Shown one piece after another: positions 52,349 to 62,072 of a stretch of DNA of 64,000 nt (its first letter is position 1; the number at the start of each line of letters is the position of its first letter). The position numbers and the translations under genes are program-made. Origin of the DNA: Bradyrhizobium sp. Ghvi. Its GTDB lineage: Bacteria; Pseudomonadota; Alphaproteobacteria; Rhizobiales; Xanthobacteraceae. Below the pieces are notes generated by a model. It saw nothing but the letters and a program-made list of their open reading frames with translations. It ran no database searches and was not told where the DNA came from. Where the stretch lies: NCBI RefSeq assembly GCF_900115265.1, contig NZ_FOVU01000007.1, forward strand, positions 248,001 to 312,000, in the 5' to 3' direction.

Positions 52349-53632
52349 TCACACCGCCTCGATCAGCATGGCACCGCCGAGCCCGCCGCCGATGCACTCG
52401 GTGGCAATCCCGCGCCGCGTGCCGAGCCGCTTCATCGCGTTGACGAGATGCAGCACGATGCGATTGCCTGACGTACCGACGGGATGACCGAGCGAGATCG
52501 CGCCGCCGTCGACATTGAGCTTTTCGCGCTCGACCTCGCCGGCTGGGCCGTCGAGCCCCAAAATCTCGCGGCAGAACTTTTCGTCGTTCCAGGCGGCGAG
52601 GCAGCCGAGCACCTGGGTGGCAAAAGCCTCGTTCAGCTCCCAGGTCTCGACGTCCTTGATGGTGAGATCGTTGCGCTGAAGCAGCGGCGTGACTGACATG
52701 ACGGGGCCGAGTCCCATGATGCTGGGATCGAGCGCAGCCCAATTGCTGTCGACGATCGCAGCCTTCGGCGTCAGCTTGTGCTTGGCCACCGCGGCGTCGG
52801 AGGCGAGGATCACCCAGGAGGCACCGTCGGTGATCTGCGAGGAATTTCCGGCCGTGACCTGCCCCCAGGGACGCTCGAACACCGGCCGGAGTTTTGCCAG
52901 CGACTCGGCCGTCGAATCCGGCCGCACGCCGTCGTCATGGTCGAAGAATTTTCCGTCGCGGGAGAACGCCGTCTCGACCTCGCCTTTCAGAAAGCCCTCG
53001 GCTTGCGCGTGCGCAAGACGGCGATGGCTCTCGGCCGCGTAGGCGTCGGATTGCGCGCGGGTGATGCCGAAGAGATGGCCGACCACCTCCGCGGTCTGGC
53101 CCATGTTCAATTCGGTGACGGGATCGGTCAGTCCTCGCTCGAGCCCAATGATCGGCTTGAGATCGCGCGGCCGCAGCTTGAACGCGGCGGCGAGTTTCGC
53201 GGCCACGCCCTTGGCAGTGGCAAGGCCGGCAAACCAGCGCACGCCGGAATTCGGCCAGACCAGCGGCGCGTGGCTCAGCGCCTCGGTGCCGCCGGCCAGG
53301 ATCATATCGGCATGACCTTCGCGAAGGTACCGATAAGCGGTATCGATCGACTGCATGCCGGAGCCGCAATTGATCTGCACGGTAAAGGCGACCATATCCT
53401 CGCCCATACCGAGCCGGAGCGCGGCGACGCGGGCCGGGTTCATCTCGTCCGCGATGACGTTGACGCAGCCGAGAATGACCTGATCGAAATCATCAGGCGA
53501 AAACGGTTGACGCGCCAGCAGCGGCCGTCCGCATTGCACGGCCAGATCGACCGGCGTGAATGGCCCCGGTCCCGAGCGTGCCTTCAAGAACGGCGTACGG
53601 CTGCCGTCGACGATGAAAACCGGTCGTGCCAT
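52349..53632 (-). CDS. Acetyl-CoA C-acyltransferase (thiolase), FadI-like
   Basis: A 427-residue thiolase. Nucleophile C89 is in INCGSGMQS; NEAFA, GGAISLGHPVGTSG (histidine) and ECIGGGLGGAML (catalytic cysteine) are the other active-site elements. It releases acetyl-CoA from 3-ketoacyl-CoA. The length of 427 residues is typical of the longer FadI-type. The ATG at 53632 overlaps the stop of the acyl-CoA dehydrogenase gene by one base (TAATG). Confidence 0.93.
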   Translation of the reverse strand: MARPVFIVDGSRTPFLKARSGPGPFTPVDLAVQCGRPLLARQPFSPDDFDQVILGCVNVIADEMNPARVAALRLGMGEDMVAFTVQINCGSGMQSIDTAYRYLREGHADMILAGGTEALSHAPLVWPNSGVRWFAGLATAKGVAAKLAAAFKLRPRDLKPIIGLERGLTDPVTELNMGQTAEVVGHLFGITRAQSDAYAAESHRRLAHAQAEGFLKGEVETAFSRDGKFFDHDDGVRPDSTAESLAKLRPVFERPWGQVTAGNSSQITDGASWVILASDAAVAKHKLTPKAAIVDSNWAALDPSIMGLGPVMSVTPLLQRNDLTIKDVETWELNEAFATQVLGCLAAWNDEKFCREILGLDGPAGEVEREKLNVDGGAISLGHPVGTSGNRIVLHLVNAMKRLGTRRGIATECIGGGLGGAMLIEAV

Positions 53633-55899
53633 TAGCCTGCCGCCCTCTGTTCACCGAGCTCCTGGAAGAACTGATGCACGTCGCCGGATTTCTTGTAAAT
53701 CGGCGACAGCGCTTCCGGCGGAAAATCGTCGACCTCGATGACCTTTGCAACGGCTTCCTGAGACGCAGCCAGCTGCTCGCCTTCGGCCTGCGTGATCACC
53801 CCCTTGGTGACGGCGTCCTTCCAATTGCGGATATGCGCGGCACGCATCCGCCTGGCGATGGCGTCGGTCGCTGCTACCAGCTTGAACGCGCGCTCAAGCC
53901 GCGCAAAGCCGCTGTCGTCGTCGACATAAGCGAGATCCGGCGTCAGCCGCTCGCGCGCCGGCGATGGCTCGAGCACGAGGCTTGCGCATTGGTGCACCAC
54001 GCGATCGGACGGGCCGAGCACGCGGGCGCCGAAGGGCTGCACCACGAGCTTGAGGAAGCCGGCAACAAATCGATTGGGCAGATTGGCTAGGATTTCAGCC
54101 AGCCTGATCTCGATGGTCTTGAAGCCGGTCGCCATGCACCATTCCAGCGCGGCAAAATCCTCTTTCTGCCGGCCCTCGTCCTGCCAGCGCTTGAGCGCCG
54201 CCGAGAGCAAATACAGTTCGGACAGGATGTCGCCGAAGCGCGCCGACAGCATTTCCTTGCGCTTGAGCGCGCCGCCGAGCGTGAGCAGCGCCATGTCAGC
54301 GCAGAGCGCGAACGCCGCGGAGTAACGCGAGAGCTGGCGATAGAATGGCGTGGCCTCGCCCGCGTCGGGCGTCAGGGCGAAGGCGCCAAAGGTCCAGCTC
54401 CGGCCGAAGGCCCGGAACAGCGTCCGGAAGCTGTGGCCGACATGTTTCCAGAACGCCCTGTCAAAGGCCGAGAGCCCGCGCTCGCGGTCGGTATCCGCGA
54501 GCGCGTTCATCTCGTCGAGCAGGTAAGGATGCGCGCGGATCGCGCCCTGCCCGAACACGATGAGATTGCGGGTGAGGATGTTGGCGCCCTCGACAGTGAT
54601 GCCGACGGGCACGGCGCGGTGCAGATTGCCGAGATAGTTTTGCGGACCATCGATCACGGCCTTGCCGCCATGGATGTCCATGGCGTCGTCGATCGCGATG
54701 CGCATCCGCTCCGTCGCGTGCAGCTTCATGATACCCGAGATCACGGCGGGATGAATGCCGGCGTTGAGCGCCGCGCAGGTGAGCCTTCGAGCGGCGTCGA
54801 GCTGATAGGCGGTGGCGACGATGCGGGCGAGCGGCTCCTCGACGCCCTCGAATTTCGAGATGGAGATGCCGAACTGCTCGCGGATGCGGGCGTAGGCGCC
54901 GGTGGTGCGCGCGGCATAGGCGGCACCGGCAGCGGAGAGTGATGGCAGCGAGATGCCGCGGCCGGCAGCAAGCGCCGTCATCAGCATCCTCCAGCCCTGC
55001 CCCAGCCTCTCCTTGCCACCGATCACATAGTCGAGCGGGATGAAGACGTCGCGGCCCCAGTTCGGGCCATTCTGGAAAACTTGCATCGACGGCAGATGGC
55101 GATGGCCGATCTCGACGCCAGGGAGATTGGTCGGGATCAACGCCACGGTGATACCGAGGTCTTCCCTGTCGCCGACGAGATGATCGGGATCATAGGCCTT
55201 GAAGGCGAGGCCAAGCAGCGTCGCGATAGGACCGAGCGTGATGTAGCGCTTGTGCCAGTTGAGCCGGAGGCCTATGACCTCACGCCCCTCGAAATCGCCT
55301 TTGCAGATGATGCCAGTGTCGACCATCGACGCGGCATCGGAGCCCGCTTCCGGGCTGGTGAGGCCGAAACAGGGAATGTCGCGGCCGTCGGCGAGACGCG
55401 GCAGCCAGCGTTCCTGCTGCTCTTTCGTTCCAAAGCGTACCAAAAGCTCGCCGGGTCCGAGCGAGTTCGGCACCATCACAGTGACGGCCGCGGCGATCGA
55501 GCGTGTCGAGATTTTTCGGACGACTTCCGAATGCGCATAGGGCGAGAAACCGAGACCGCCAAACTCTTTCGGGATGATCATGCCGAAGAATCTTTCGCGC
55601 TTGATGAAGTGCCAAACGTCCAACGGCAGATCGCGCAAATCCCAAAAGATCTTCCACTCGTCGAGCATGGCGCAGAGCTCGTCGACGGGTCCATGGAGGA
55701 AAGCCTGCTCTTCGTCCGTCAGCTTGGCCTGCGGCACCTTCAGCAGCTTCGACCAGTCGGGATTGCCGGTGAAGAGATCGGCATCCCACCAGACGTCCCC
55801 GGCCTCCAGCGCCTCGCGCTCGGTGTCGGACATCGCCGGCAGCACGCCGCGTGCGAGAGCGAAGATCGGCTTGGTGATGGTGTCGCGGCGGAAGCTCAT
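53632..55899 (-). CDS. Acyl-CoA dehydrogenase, FadE-like
   Basis: A 755-residue flavoprotein of the large FadE group, much longer than ordinary acyl-CoA dehydrogenases (about 390). The ACAD core is at about 80-490 (FGGLGFSPYAHSEVVRKIST, FGLTSPEAGSDAAS), with long N- and C-terminal extensions (from about 500). It catalyses the first step of beta-oxidation. The ATG at 55899 has AGAGG at 7 nt. The 936-residue open frame upstream only passes through the palindromic repeat and an alternate frame of the flavin reductase and was rejected. First gene of the fad set. Confidence 0.93.
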   Translation of the reverse strand: MSFRRDTITKPIFALARGVLPAMSDTEREALEAGDVWWDADLFTGNPDWSKLLKVPQAKLTDEEQAFLHGPVDELCAMLDEWKIFWDLRDLPLDVWHFIKRERFFGMIIPKEFGGLGFSPYAHSEVVRKISTRSIAAAVTVMVPNSLGPGELLVRFGTKEQQERWLPRLADGRDIPCFGLTSPEAGSDAASMVDTGIICKGDFEGREVIGLRLNWHKRYITLGPIATLLGLAFKAYDPDHLVGDREDLGITVALIPTNLPGVEIGHRHLPSMQVFQNGPNWGRDVFIPLDYVIGGKERLGQGWRMLMTALAAGRGISLPSLSAAGAAYAARTTGAYARIREQFGISISKFEGVEEPLARIVATAYQLDAARRLTCAALNAGIHPAVISGIMKLHATERMRIAIDDAMDIHGGKAVIDGPQNYLGNLHRAVPVGITVEGANILTRNLIVFGQGAIRAHPYLLDEMNALADTDRERGLSAFDRAFWKHVGHSFRTLFRAFGRSWTFGAFALTPDAGEATPFYRQLSRYSAAFALCADMALLTLGGALKRKEMLSARFGDILSELYLLSAALKRWQDEGRQKEDFAALEWCMATGFKTIEIRLAEILANLPNRFVAGFLKLVVQPFGARVLGPSDRVVHQCASLVLEPSPARERLTPDLAYVDDDSGFARLERAFKLVAATDAIARRMRAAHIRNWKDAVTKGVITQAEGEQLAASQEAVAKVIEVDDFPPEALSPIYKKSGDVHQFFQELGEQRAAG

Positions 55900-56077
55900 G
55901 GCAGACCTCTTGCATCGGCGCGGTCGCGGGCATCTTAGCGGAAAGTGGCCGGCTGAAGTGAACACTTCACGGGCAAAATCATGCCGAATTGACGCGGCTG
56001 TGCGGTCGCCCCGGCGACCATAACGACCGGGGCGTGCTGGCAGTTCCGGGAGGGGAATGATGGCACATGTCTTCGCC

Positions 56078-56198
56078 GTCATTCCGGGGCACGCGAAGCG
56101 TGAGCTTTGGTGCGCAATTGCGCGCCAGAGAATCCATCGTGCCGCAACGTTGGTTGATGAATGGATTCCGGGCTCGCGACGGCGCGCCCCGGAATGGC
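56078..56198. repeat. Extragenic repeat, family A copy 2
   Basis: A 121-bp element in the 320-bp gap 55900-56219, starting GTCATTCCGGGGC and ending GCGCCCCGGAATGGC. It shares long stretches with the copy at 24511-24633, including GCACGCGAAGCG, TTTGGTGCGCAATTGCGC and CCAGAGAATCCATCG, but the central palindrome carries one change (CGCGCCA against CGCACCA). The rest of the gap (55900-56077) holds only the fadE upstream region, with no motif I can name. Confidence 0.75.
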
Positions 56199-56219
56199 GG
56201 CGGACAGAGCTTGACCGGC

Positions 56220-56843
56220 CTAATCCGGCCGGACCATCTCGAACATGTTTTCCGGCTTGATCTCGAAATAGTCGCCGCGGCGGCCGGCGCGCGTGATCGG
56301 GCGGGCGGCGGCGGTCTGGTAGACGCCGTCCTTGATCATGGCCTTGTCGATATGGACGGCGACGACCTCGCCGAGCGTCAGCCAGCCATCGGCTTGCCTG
56401 CCGTCGGCGCCCTTGAGGCGGATGATGTCGGAGACCTTGCATTCGAACGCGACCGGGCTCTCGCCCACGCGCGGCACGTTGACGAGCTTGCCGGGCACGG
56501 CGGTCAGCCCCGCGATCTCGAACTCGTCGACCTCGGGCGCAACATGCGCCGCGGTCGCGTTCATGTGCTTGGCGAGATCCATGGTGGCGAGATTCCAGAC
56601 GAATTCGCCGGTCTGCTGGATGTTCTCGACCGTATCCTTCCAGTTGGTGGAGGAGAAGCCGATGATCGGCGGCACGTAAGCGAACGCGTTGAAGAAGCTG
56701 TACGGCGCAAGGTTGACGTGACCCTTGACGTCGCGCGAGGAGATCCAGCCGATCGGCCGCGGGGCGATGATGGCATTGAACGGATCGTGCTTGAGGCCAT
56801 GGCCCTTGGCGGGCTCATAGAAGTACAGGTCCTTGTCGGTCAC
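56220..56843 (-). CDS. Flavin reductase (DIM6/NTAB) family protein
   Basis: A 207-residue FMN-binding protein of the split-barrel flavin reductase-like family: NAIIAPRPIGWISSRDVKGHVNLAPYSFFNAFAYVPPIIGFSS is the flavin-binding stretch. Members supply reduced flavin to monooxygenases or act as NADPH-dependent reductases. It lies between the fad set and the RND operon, all on the minus strand. The TetR gene upstream is separated by 132 bp including a palindromic repeat, so it is likely a separate transcript. Confidence 0.88.
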   Translation of the reverse strand: MTDKDLYFYEPAKGHGLKHDPFNAIIAPRPIGWISSRDVKGHVNLAPYSFFNAFAYVPPIIGFSSTNWKDTVENIQQTGEFVWNLATMDLAKHMNATAAHVAPEVDEFEIAGLTAVPGKLVNVPRVGESPVAFECKVSDIIRLKGADGRQADGWLTLGEVVAVHIDKAMIKDGVYQTAAARPITRAGRRGDYFEIKPENMFEMVRPD

Positions 56844-56861
56844 GCGCTGCTTCTCCGCTTT

Positions 56862-56942
56862 CCGTCATTCCGGGGCGGTCCGTAGGACCGAACCCGGAAT
56901 CTCGAGATTCCGGGTTGCGCTGCGCGCGCCCCGGAATGACGG
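56862..56942. repeat. Three-tier palindromic repeat between flavin reductase and TetR
   Basis: Outer arms CCGTCATTCCGGGGC and its exact inverse complement frame an 81-bp element that contains CGGTCC-GTA-GGACCG (56876-56890) and a 26-bp perfect palindrome centred on CTCGAG (56891-56916). It shares the CATTCCGGGG ends with the other repeats in this window. Confidence 0.75.
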
Positions 56943-56974
56943 CAGGTGCTTATAGGGGGAAACGTCCTACGCCG

Positions 56975-57574
56975 TCAGTGGCGCGGCGACAGACCCGCGA
57001 TGACGAAATCGATCATCTGGTCGATGGTCGGACCCGGCTTGGTGGCGCACTGGGCGATCATCTGGGGGTGGAAGAAACGCATCATGGCCGTGCAGGCACA
57101 CAGTGAAGCCAGCTGAAGGTCGGGGGCCTCGAACTCGCCGGAGGCCACACCCTGGGCGATCATCTGGCCGACCACACCGGCGATGCACTCCATATGGTTG
57201 ACGCAGACCTCCCAGTCCTCCTGCATCGCGATCTCGACCATCTCGTGCAGCTTGTTTTCGCCGACATAGCGCTCGGTGTTCATGCGATGGACGGTGGTGA
57301 GCAATTCGCGGAAGCGCTCCTTGACCGGACCGGGCTTCGCCACGATCCGCTGCGCCTCGAGCTCGACTTCGCCCATCAGGCTCCGCGCCACCGCCTGGTG
57401 AATCGCCTTCTTAGATTCGAAGAAGCGATAGACGTTGGCGGGGCTCATCCGCAGCTCTTTGGCGATGTCTCCGACCGTGGTCTTCTGATAGCCGATCAGG
57501 CGGAACAGCCGCTCGGCCACCTCGAGGATACGCTCCCGGGTGTCGCCTTCGATATGTTCCGAAATCAGGGCCAT
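56975..57574 (-). CDS. TetR/AcrR-family regulator of the RND operon
   Basis: A 199-residue regulator. The HTH covers about 14-60 (EVAERLFRLIGYQKTTVGDIAKELRMSPANVYRFFESKKAI), followed by a ligand-binding helical domain. It starts 34 bp after the RND permease stop on the same strand, so it is the third gene of the efflux operon rather than a divergent repressor, as is common in rhizobia. The ATG at 57574 was chosen over a TTG at 57577. Confidence 0.88.
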   Translation of the reverse strand: MALISEHIEGDTRERILEVAERLFRLIGYQKTTVGDIAKELRMSPANVYRFFESKKAIHQAVARSLMGEVELEAQRIVAKPGPVKERFRELLTTVHRMNTERYVGENKLHEMVEIAMQEDWEVCVNHMECIAGVVGQMIAQGVASGEFEAPDLQLASLCACTAMMRFFHPQMIAQCATKPGPTIDQMIDFVIAGLSPRH

Positions 57575-57608
57575 CAATCAGGACTCGCTCACCAGCACTT
57601 CATCTCAC

Positions 57609-60600
57609 TTATTCAGCCGCCTCAGCAAGCGGAATTGCGTGCTCGTCATCGCTCCCATGCTGCGACGCGGCAGGCTGTTCGGGGGTACCGGCCTCATCCA
57701 GGCTCTTGCGGAACCAGAGAGCGTAGAGGCCCGGCAGGTACAGCAGCGTCAGGAATGTCGCCACGAACAAGCCGCCCATGATGGTGATCGCCATCGGGCC
57801 CCAGAAGGCCGAGCGCGACAGCGGGATCATGGCGAGGATGGCGGCCAGCGCCGTCAGCACCACCGGACGGGCGCGACGGACAGTCGCCTCCACGATGGCC
57901 TCCCGGCGCGTCAGGCCATGAGACACGTCGGTCTCGATCTGGTCGACCAGGATGACCGTGTTGCGCATGATCATGCCCGCGAGCGCGATCAGGCCGAGCA
58001 GCGCCACGAAGCCGAACGGGGCATTGGCGACGTTGAGGCCGAACGAGGCGCCGACGATGCCGAGCGGCGCGGTCAGGAACACCAGGAACAGCCGCGAGAA
58101 GCTCTGCAGCTGAATCATCAGCAGTGTGAGCATCACCATGACCATCACCGGGAAGAGGACGAAGATCGAGGCATTGCCCTTGGCCGACTCCTCGAACGCA
58201 CCACCCGCTTCGATGCGGTAGGCCGGCTCGAGGTAGTCCTTGATCTGCTGCAGCTTCGGCGTGATCTGGTTGGTGACGTCAGGGGCCTGCACGCCGTCGA
58301 CGACGTCGGAGCGCACGGTGATCGCCATGTCGCGATTGCGCCGCCACATGATCGGCTCCTCGTGGGAATATTCGATTCTGGCGATCTGCTGCAGCGGCAC
58401 GGCCACGCCATTCTTCGAGGTGATGGTGAGATCGCCGACACCGCCGAGGTCGAGGCGTTCGGACGGGATCGCGCGGGCGACCACGGCGACCTTCTCGATG
58501 CCATCACGCACGGTCGTCACCTGCGCGCCTGAGATCAGCATCGACAGCGCCTGCGAGACGTCCTGGGGCGTGAGCCCCATCGCACGCGCACGATCCTGGT
58601 CGACGACGAGCTTGAGATAGGGCGACTGCTCGTTCCAGTCGAGCTGGACGTCCTTGACGTTCTTGTTCTGCCGCATGACGTCGCGGACCTGATAGGCGAT
58701 CTCGCGCACCTTGTTGGCGTCGGGGCCGATCACGCGGAACTGGACGGGAAAGCCGACCGGCGGACCGAAGTTGAAGCGGTCGACGCGGACGCGCGCCTCG
58801 GTCAGCATGCCGTCGGCAACCGCGCCCTCGATCTTGGCCTTGACCCGCTCGCGCGCCTCGACGCCCTTGGCGACGATGACGATCTCGGCAAAGGCCTCGT
58901 TCGGAAGCTGCGGGTTGAGGCCGAGCCAGAAGCGCGGCGAGCCCTGGCCGACATAGGAGGTATAGGTCTCGATGTCCTTGTCGTCCTTCAGCAGCGTCTC
59001 GGCCTGCTTCACCGCCTTTTCGGTGACGTTGAAGGCGGTGCCCTCGGGCAGGCGCAGCTGCAGGAACAGCTCGGGTCGCTCCGACAGCGGGAAGAACTGC
59101 TGCTGAACATGGCCGAAGCCGACGACGGAGGCGACGAAGACGGCGACGGTCGCGGCCACCACCGTGATGCGGTGATTGACGCACCATTGCACGATCGCGC
59201 GCAAACCCTTGTACATGCGGGTCTCGTAGACCGCGTGCGGATCGTGGTTGTGGTGCACCTTTATCTCAGGCAGCAGCTTGACGCCGATATAGGGCGTGAA
59301 GATCACCGCCACGAACCACGAGGCGACCAGCGCGATCGCCACGATCCAGAAGATGCTGCCTGCATATTCGCCGACCGCCGAATTGGCAAAGCCGATGGGG
59401 AGGAAGCCAGCGGCCGTAACCAGCGTCCCCGTGAGCATCGGAAACGCAGTTGATTCCCAGGCAAAGGACGCAGCGCGCATGCGGTCCCAGCCCTGCTCCA
59501 TCTTCACCACCATCATCTCGACCGCGATGATGGCGTCGTCGACGAGCAGGCCGAGCGCGATGATCAGCGCGCCGAGCGTGATGCGGTGCAGGTCGAGCGA
59601 CATCGTGTTCATGACGATGAAGACGATGCCGAGCACCAGGGGCACGGACAGCGCGACCACGATGCCGGTGCGCCAGCCCAGCGCCAGGAACGAGACGAAC
59701 AGCACGATCACCAGCGCTTCCATGAAGGAATGCACGAACTCGCCGACGGCGTGCTCGACCACTTTGGGCTGGTCGGCGATCATTTTGAAGTCGATGCCCT
59801 GCGGCACGGCTTTCATGAAGTCGTCCGTCGCCTTCTCGACGTCCTTGCCGAGCTCGAGGATATTGGCGCCCTTGGCGGTGACGACGCCGATGCCGATCGC
59901 GGCCTTGCCTTCCTGGCGGACCACGAAACTCGGCGGATCGACATAGCCGTGGGTCACGGTGGCGATGTCGCCAAGACGGAACACGCGGCCGTTGCTCTCG
60001 ACCGGGGTTTCGGCGACGGCCTTGGCGCCGTCGAGCGCACCGGTGACGCGCAGCGGCACGCGCTGCGACGAGGTCTCGACCGTGCCGGCCGGCGTCACGT
60101 TGTTCTGCTTGGCGAGCGAATCGAACAGCGCCTGCGGCGTGATGCCTAAGGTGGCGAGCTTGGCATGACTGAATTCGACGAAGATGCGCTCATCCTGGTT
60201 GCCGTACATGTCGACCTTGGTCACGCCGGGCACCTTGAGGAGGCGCTGACGGAATCCTTCGGCGACCTTCTTCAGCTGGGCGTAATCGGCGCCGTCGCCG
60301 GTCACCATGTAGAGGATGGAATCGACGTCGGAGAACTCGTCATTGACCACCGGCCCAAGAATGCCCGAGGGCAATTGGCCCTGCACGTCGACCAGCTTCT
60401 TGCGTAGCAGATAGAAGAGATAAGGCACGTCCTTCGGCGGCGTGGAGTCGCGGAAGGTGACCTGAAGCGCGGTGAAGCCGGGCTTGGAGTAGGTCTGCAC
60501 CTTCTCGAAATAAGGCAGCTCCTGGATCTTCTTCTCGATGGGATCGGCGACCTGCTCCTGCATCTCCTGCGCGGTCGCGCCCGGCCACATCACGGAGACG

Positions 60601-60746
60601 TTGACCACCTTCACCGTGAAGAACGGATCCTCGGCGCGGCCGAGCTTCTGATAGGAGAAGAAGCCGGCGACGCCGAGCACCAGCATCAGGAAGAGAACCA
60701 GCGTCGGATGACTGACGGCCCAGGCCGAAAGATTGAAGCGCTTCAT
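57609..60746 (-). CDS. RND efflux transporter inner-membrane permease
   Basis: A 1045-residue HAE/CusA-type RND pump with 12 helices, two large periplasmic loops (about 40-330 and 550-850) and IIALGLLVDDAIIAVEMM, with the proton-relay DD in helix 4. Similar to the heavy-metal or multidrug exporters fed by a lipoprotein adaptor. The ATG at 60746 (MKRFNLSAWAVSHPTLVLF) is chosen; a longer frame to 60776 has no ribosome site. It lies 174 bp after the adaptor gene; no outer-membrane channel gene is nearby. Confidence 0.94.
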   Translation of the reverse strand: MKRFNLSAWAVSHPTLVLFLMLVLGVAGFFSYQKLGRAEDPFFTVKVVNVSVMWPGATAQEMQEQVADPIEKKIQELPYFEKVQTYSKPGFTALQVTFRDSTPPKDVPYLFYLLRKKLVDVQGQLPSGILGPVVNDEFSDVDSILYMVTGDGADYAQLKKVAEGFRQRLLKVPGVTKVDMYGNQDERIFVEFSHAKLATLGITPQALFDSLAKQNNVTPAGTVETSSQRVPLRVTGALDGAKAVAETPVESNGRVFRLGDIATVTHGYVDPPSFVVRQEGKAAIGIGVVTAKGANILELGKDVEKATDDFMKAVPQGIDFKMIADQPKVVEHAVGEFVHSFMEALVIVLFVSFLALGWRTGIVVALSVPLVLGIVFIVMNTMSLDLHRITLGALIIALGLLVDDAIIAVEMMVVKMEQGWDRMRAASFAWESTAFPMLTGTLVTAAGFLPIGFANSAVGEYAGSIFWIVAIALVASWFVAVIFTPYIGVKLLPEIKVHHNHDPHAVYETRMYKGLRAIVQWCVNHRITVVAATVAVFVASVVGFGHVQQQFFPLSERPELFLQLRLPEGTAFNVTEKAVKQAETLLKDDKDIETYTSYVGQGSPRFWLGLNPQLPNEAFAEIVIVAKGVEARERVKAKIEGAVADGMLTEARVRVDRFNFGPPVGFPVQFRVIGPDANKVREIAYQVRDVMRQNKNVKDVQLDWNEQSPYLKLVVDQDRARAMGLTPQDVSQALSMLISGAQVTTVRDGIEKVAVVARAIPSERLDLGGVGDLTITSKNGVAVPLQQIARIEYSHEEPIMWRRNRDMAITVRSDVVDGVQAPDVTNQITPKLQQIKDYLEPAYRIEAGGAFEESAKGNASIFVLFPVMVMVMLTLLMIQLQSFSRLFLVFLTAPLGIVGASFGLNVANAPFGFVALLGLIALAGMIMRNTVILVDQIETDVSHGLTRREAIVEATVRRARPVVLTALAAILAMIPLSRSAFWGPMAITIMGGLFVATFLTLLYLPGLYALWFRKSLDEAGTPEQPAASQHGSDDEHAIPLAEAAE

Positions 60747-60812
60747 CGCACTCTCCGAAAGACGATCCAGTTGCAAAGACGACAGCCGCTCTGTTCAAGG
60801 CATCGTCGCGAG

Positions 60813-60861
60813 GCAGCGAAGCAATCCAGGGGGCTGGGCAGGTTCTGGATCGCTTCGCCGC
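60813..60861. repeat. Hairpin repeat between adaptor and permease genes
   Basis: GCGAAGCAATCCAG (60816-60829) and CTGGATCGCTTCGC (60845-60858) are near-perfect inverse complements around a 15-nt loop, in the 174-bp gap 60747-60920. It resembles the extragenic GAAGC..ATCCA repeats common in rhizobial genomes. The gap has no other recognisable feature. Confidence 0.6.
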
Positions 60862-60920
60862 TTCAGCCTTCGCGTAGGACAAAGGCCGAAACTCACCTCA
60901 CACGACGTAACGCGTACACT

Positions 60921-62027
60921 CTAGAAAGACAGCGACGACACGACCCGCACCTTCTGGCCGGGATCGAGCTTCTGAACACCGAGGGCGACGATCTTGGCGC
61001 CCTCCTCCACACCACTGGTGATGATGACGTCGTTACTGTCGTAGGCCTTCACCGCGACCGGCTTGAGCGTGACCTTGCCGTTATCGTCGACGACGTAGAA
61101 GGAGGGCTTGCCGCCTTCGTTGAACAGTGCCGACAGCGGCAGCCGCGCGACACGCTCGGTGGCGGCGTCCGACAGCGTCAGCGTCGCGGTCATGCCGAGC
61201 GCGACCTTGTCGTCCGCTTCGGGCAGCGAGAATTTTGCAAGGTAAGTCCGCGTGGCGGGGTCGGCAGCCGGCGCGATCTCGCGCAGCTTCGCCGTATATT
61301 TCTTGTCCGGCTCGGACCAAAGAGTGACGCTGGCGACGCCCGACTTGGCACGTCCAACCAGCGTCTCAGGGATCGCGACGACCGCTTCCTTTTCAGCAAA
61401 GCGGGCGACACGGATCGAGGCCTGGCCTGCGGCCACCACCTGGCCGGGCTCGATCAGTGTTGCGGTGACGACGCCACGGGCGTCGGCGACGAGCGTCGCG
61501 TAGGAAAGAGAATTCCTGGTCAGTTCGACCGAGCGGATCGCGCGGTCGAGGCGTGCGCGGGCCTCATCGGCAGCGGCGCGGCTCGAATCCATCGCCGCAT
61601 CCGTGGTCCAGCCCTTGGCCTTCAGGTCCTTGGCGCGTTGCTCGGCGGCGGCGGCCTGGGCGAGCACGCCGGTGGCGGCGGTCTGTTCGGCGACCGCCTG
61701 CTCGGCCTGGAGCTTCAGGTCGACCTCGTCGAGGGTCGCGAGCGCCTGGCCGACTTCCACGGTCTGGCCGACTTCCACAAGGCGCTTGGCAACCTTGCCC
61801 GCGACGCGAAAGCCGAGATCGCTCTCGATCCGGGGCTTGATGGTGCCGACGAAGCTGCGCTCCGGGGTCTCGGCATCATAATGCGCAGTCGCAACCAGAA
61901 CCGGCCGCGGCGGCTCGGACTTTTGCGCCACGGTATCGTTGCACCCAGCCAGCGCGACAGCCATCAGGGCCAGCGACACGCCCGCCAAGAGCTTGGAATA
62001 GCTGGACAAAACCGACCGAACGAACAT
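60921..62027 (-). CDS. RND efflux periplasmic adaptor lipoprotein
   Basis: A 368-residue membrane fusion protein. A lipoprotein signal (ALMAVALAGC, lipobox LAGC) precedes barrel-sandwich and helical hairpin segments (GFRVAGKVAKRLVEVGQTVEVGQALATLD, then AEQTAATGVLAQAAAAEQR). It links the RND permease to an outer-membrane channel. The ATG at 62027 follows AGGAG by about 9 nt; an in-frame GTG at 62057 was rejected for lack of a ribosome site. First gene of the efflux operon with the permease and TetR. Confidence 0.92.
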   Translation of the reverse strand: MFVRSVLSSYSKLLAGVSLALMAVALAGCNDTVAQKSEPPRPVLVATAHYDAETPERSFVGTIKPRIESDLGFRVAGKVAKRLVEVGQTVEVGQALATLDEVDLKLQAEQAVAEQTAATGVLAQAAAAEQRAKDLKAKGWTTDAAMDSSRAAADEARARLDRAIRSVELTRNSLSYATLVADARGVVTATLIEPGQVVAAGQASIRVARFAEKEAVVAIPETLVGRAKSGVASVTLWSEPDKKYTAKLREIAPAADPATRTYLAKFSLPEADDKVALGMTATLTLSDAATERVARLPLSALFNEGGKPSFYVVDDNGKVTLKPVAVKAYDSNDVIITSGVEEGAKIVALGVQKLDPGQKVRVVSSLSF

Positions 62028-62072
62028 CGGAGGACACTCCTGCGTCTGCAATGACACGAATGTCGACTAATC

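Noticed and set aside
53632..56442. 936-residue open frame covering FadE and upstream sequence
   Set aside because: The first 181 codons run through the palindromic repeat and an alternate frame of the flavin reductase gene; the real start is the ATG at 55899 with a ribosome site.
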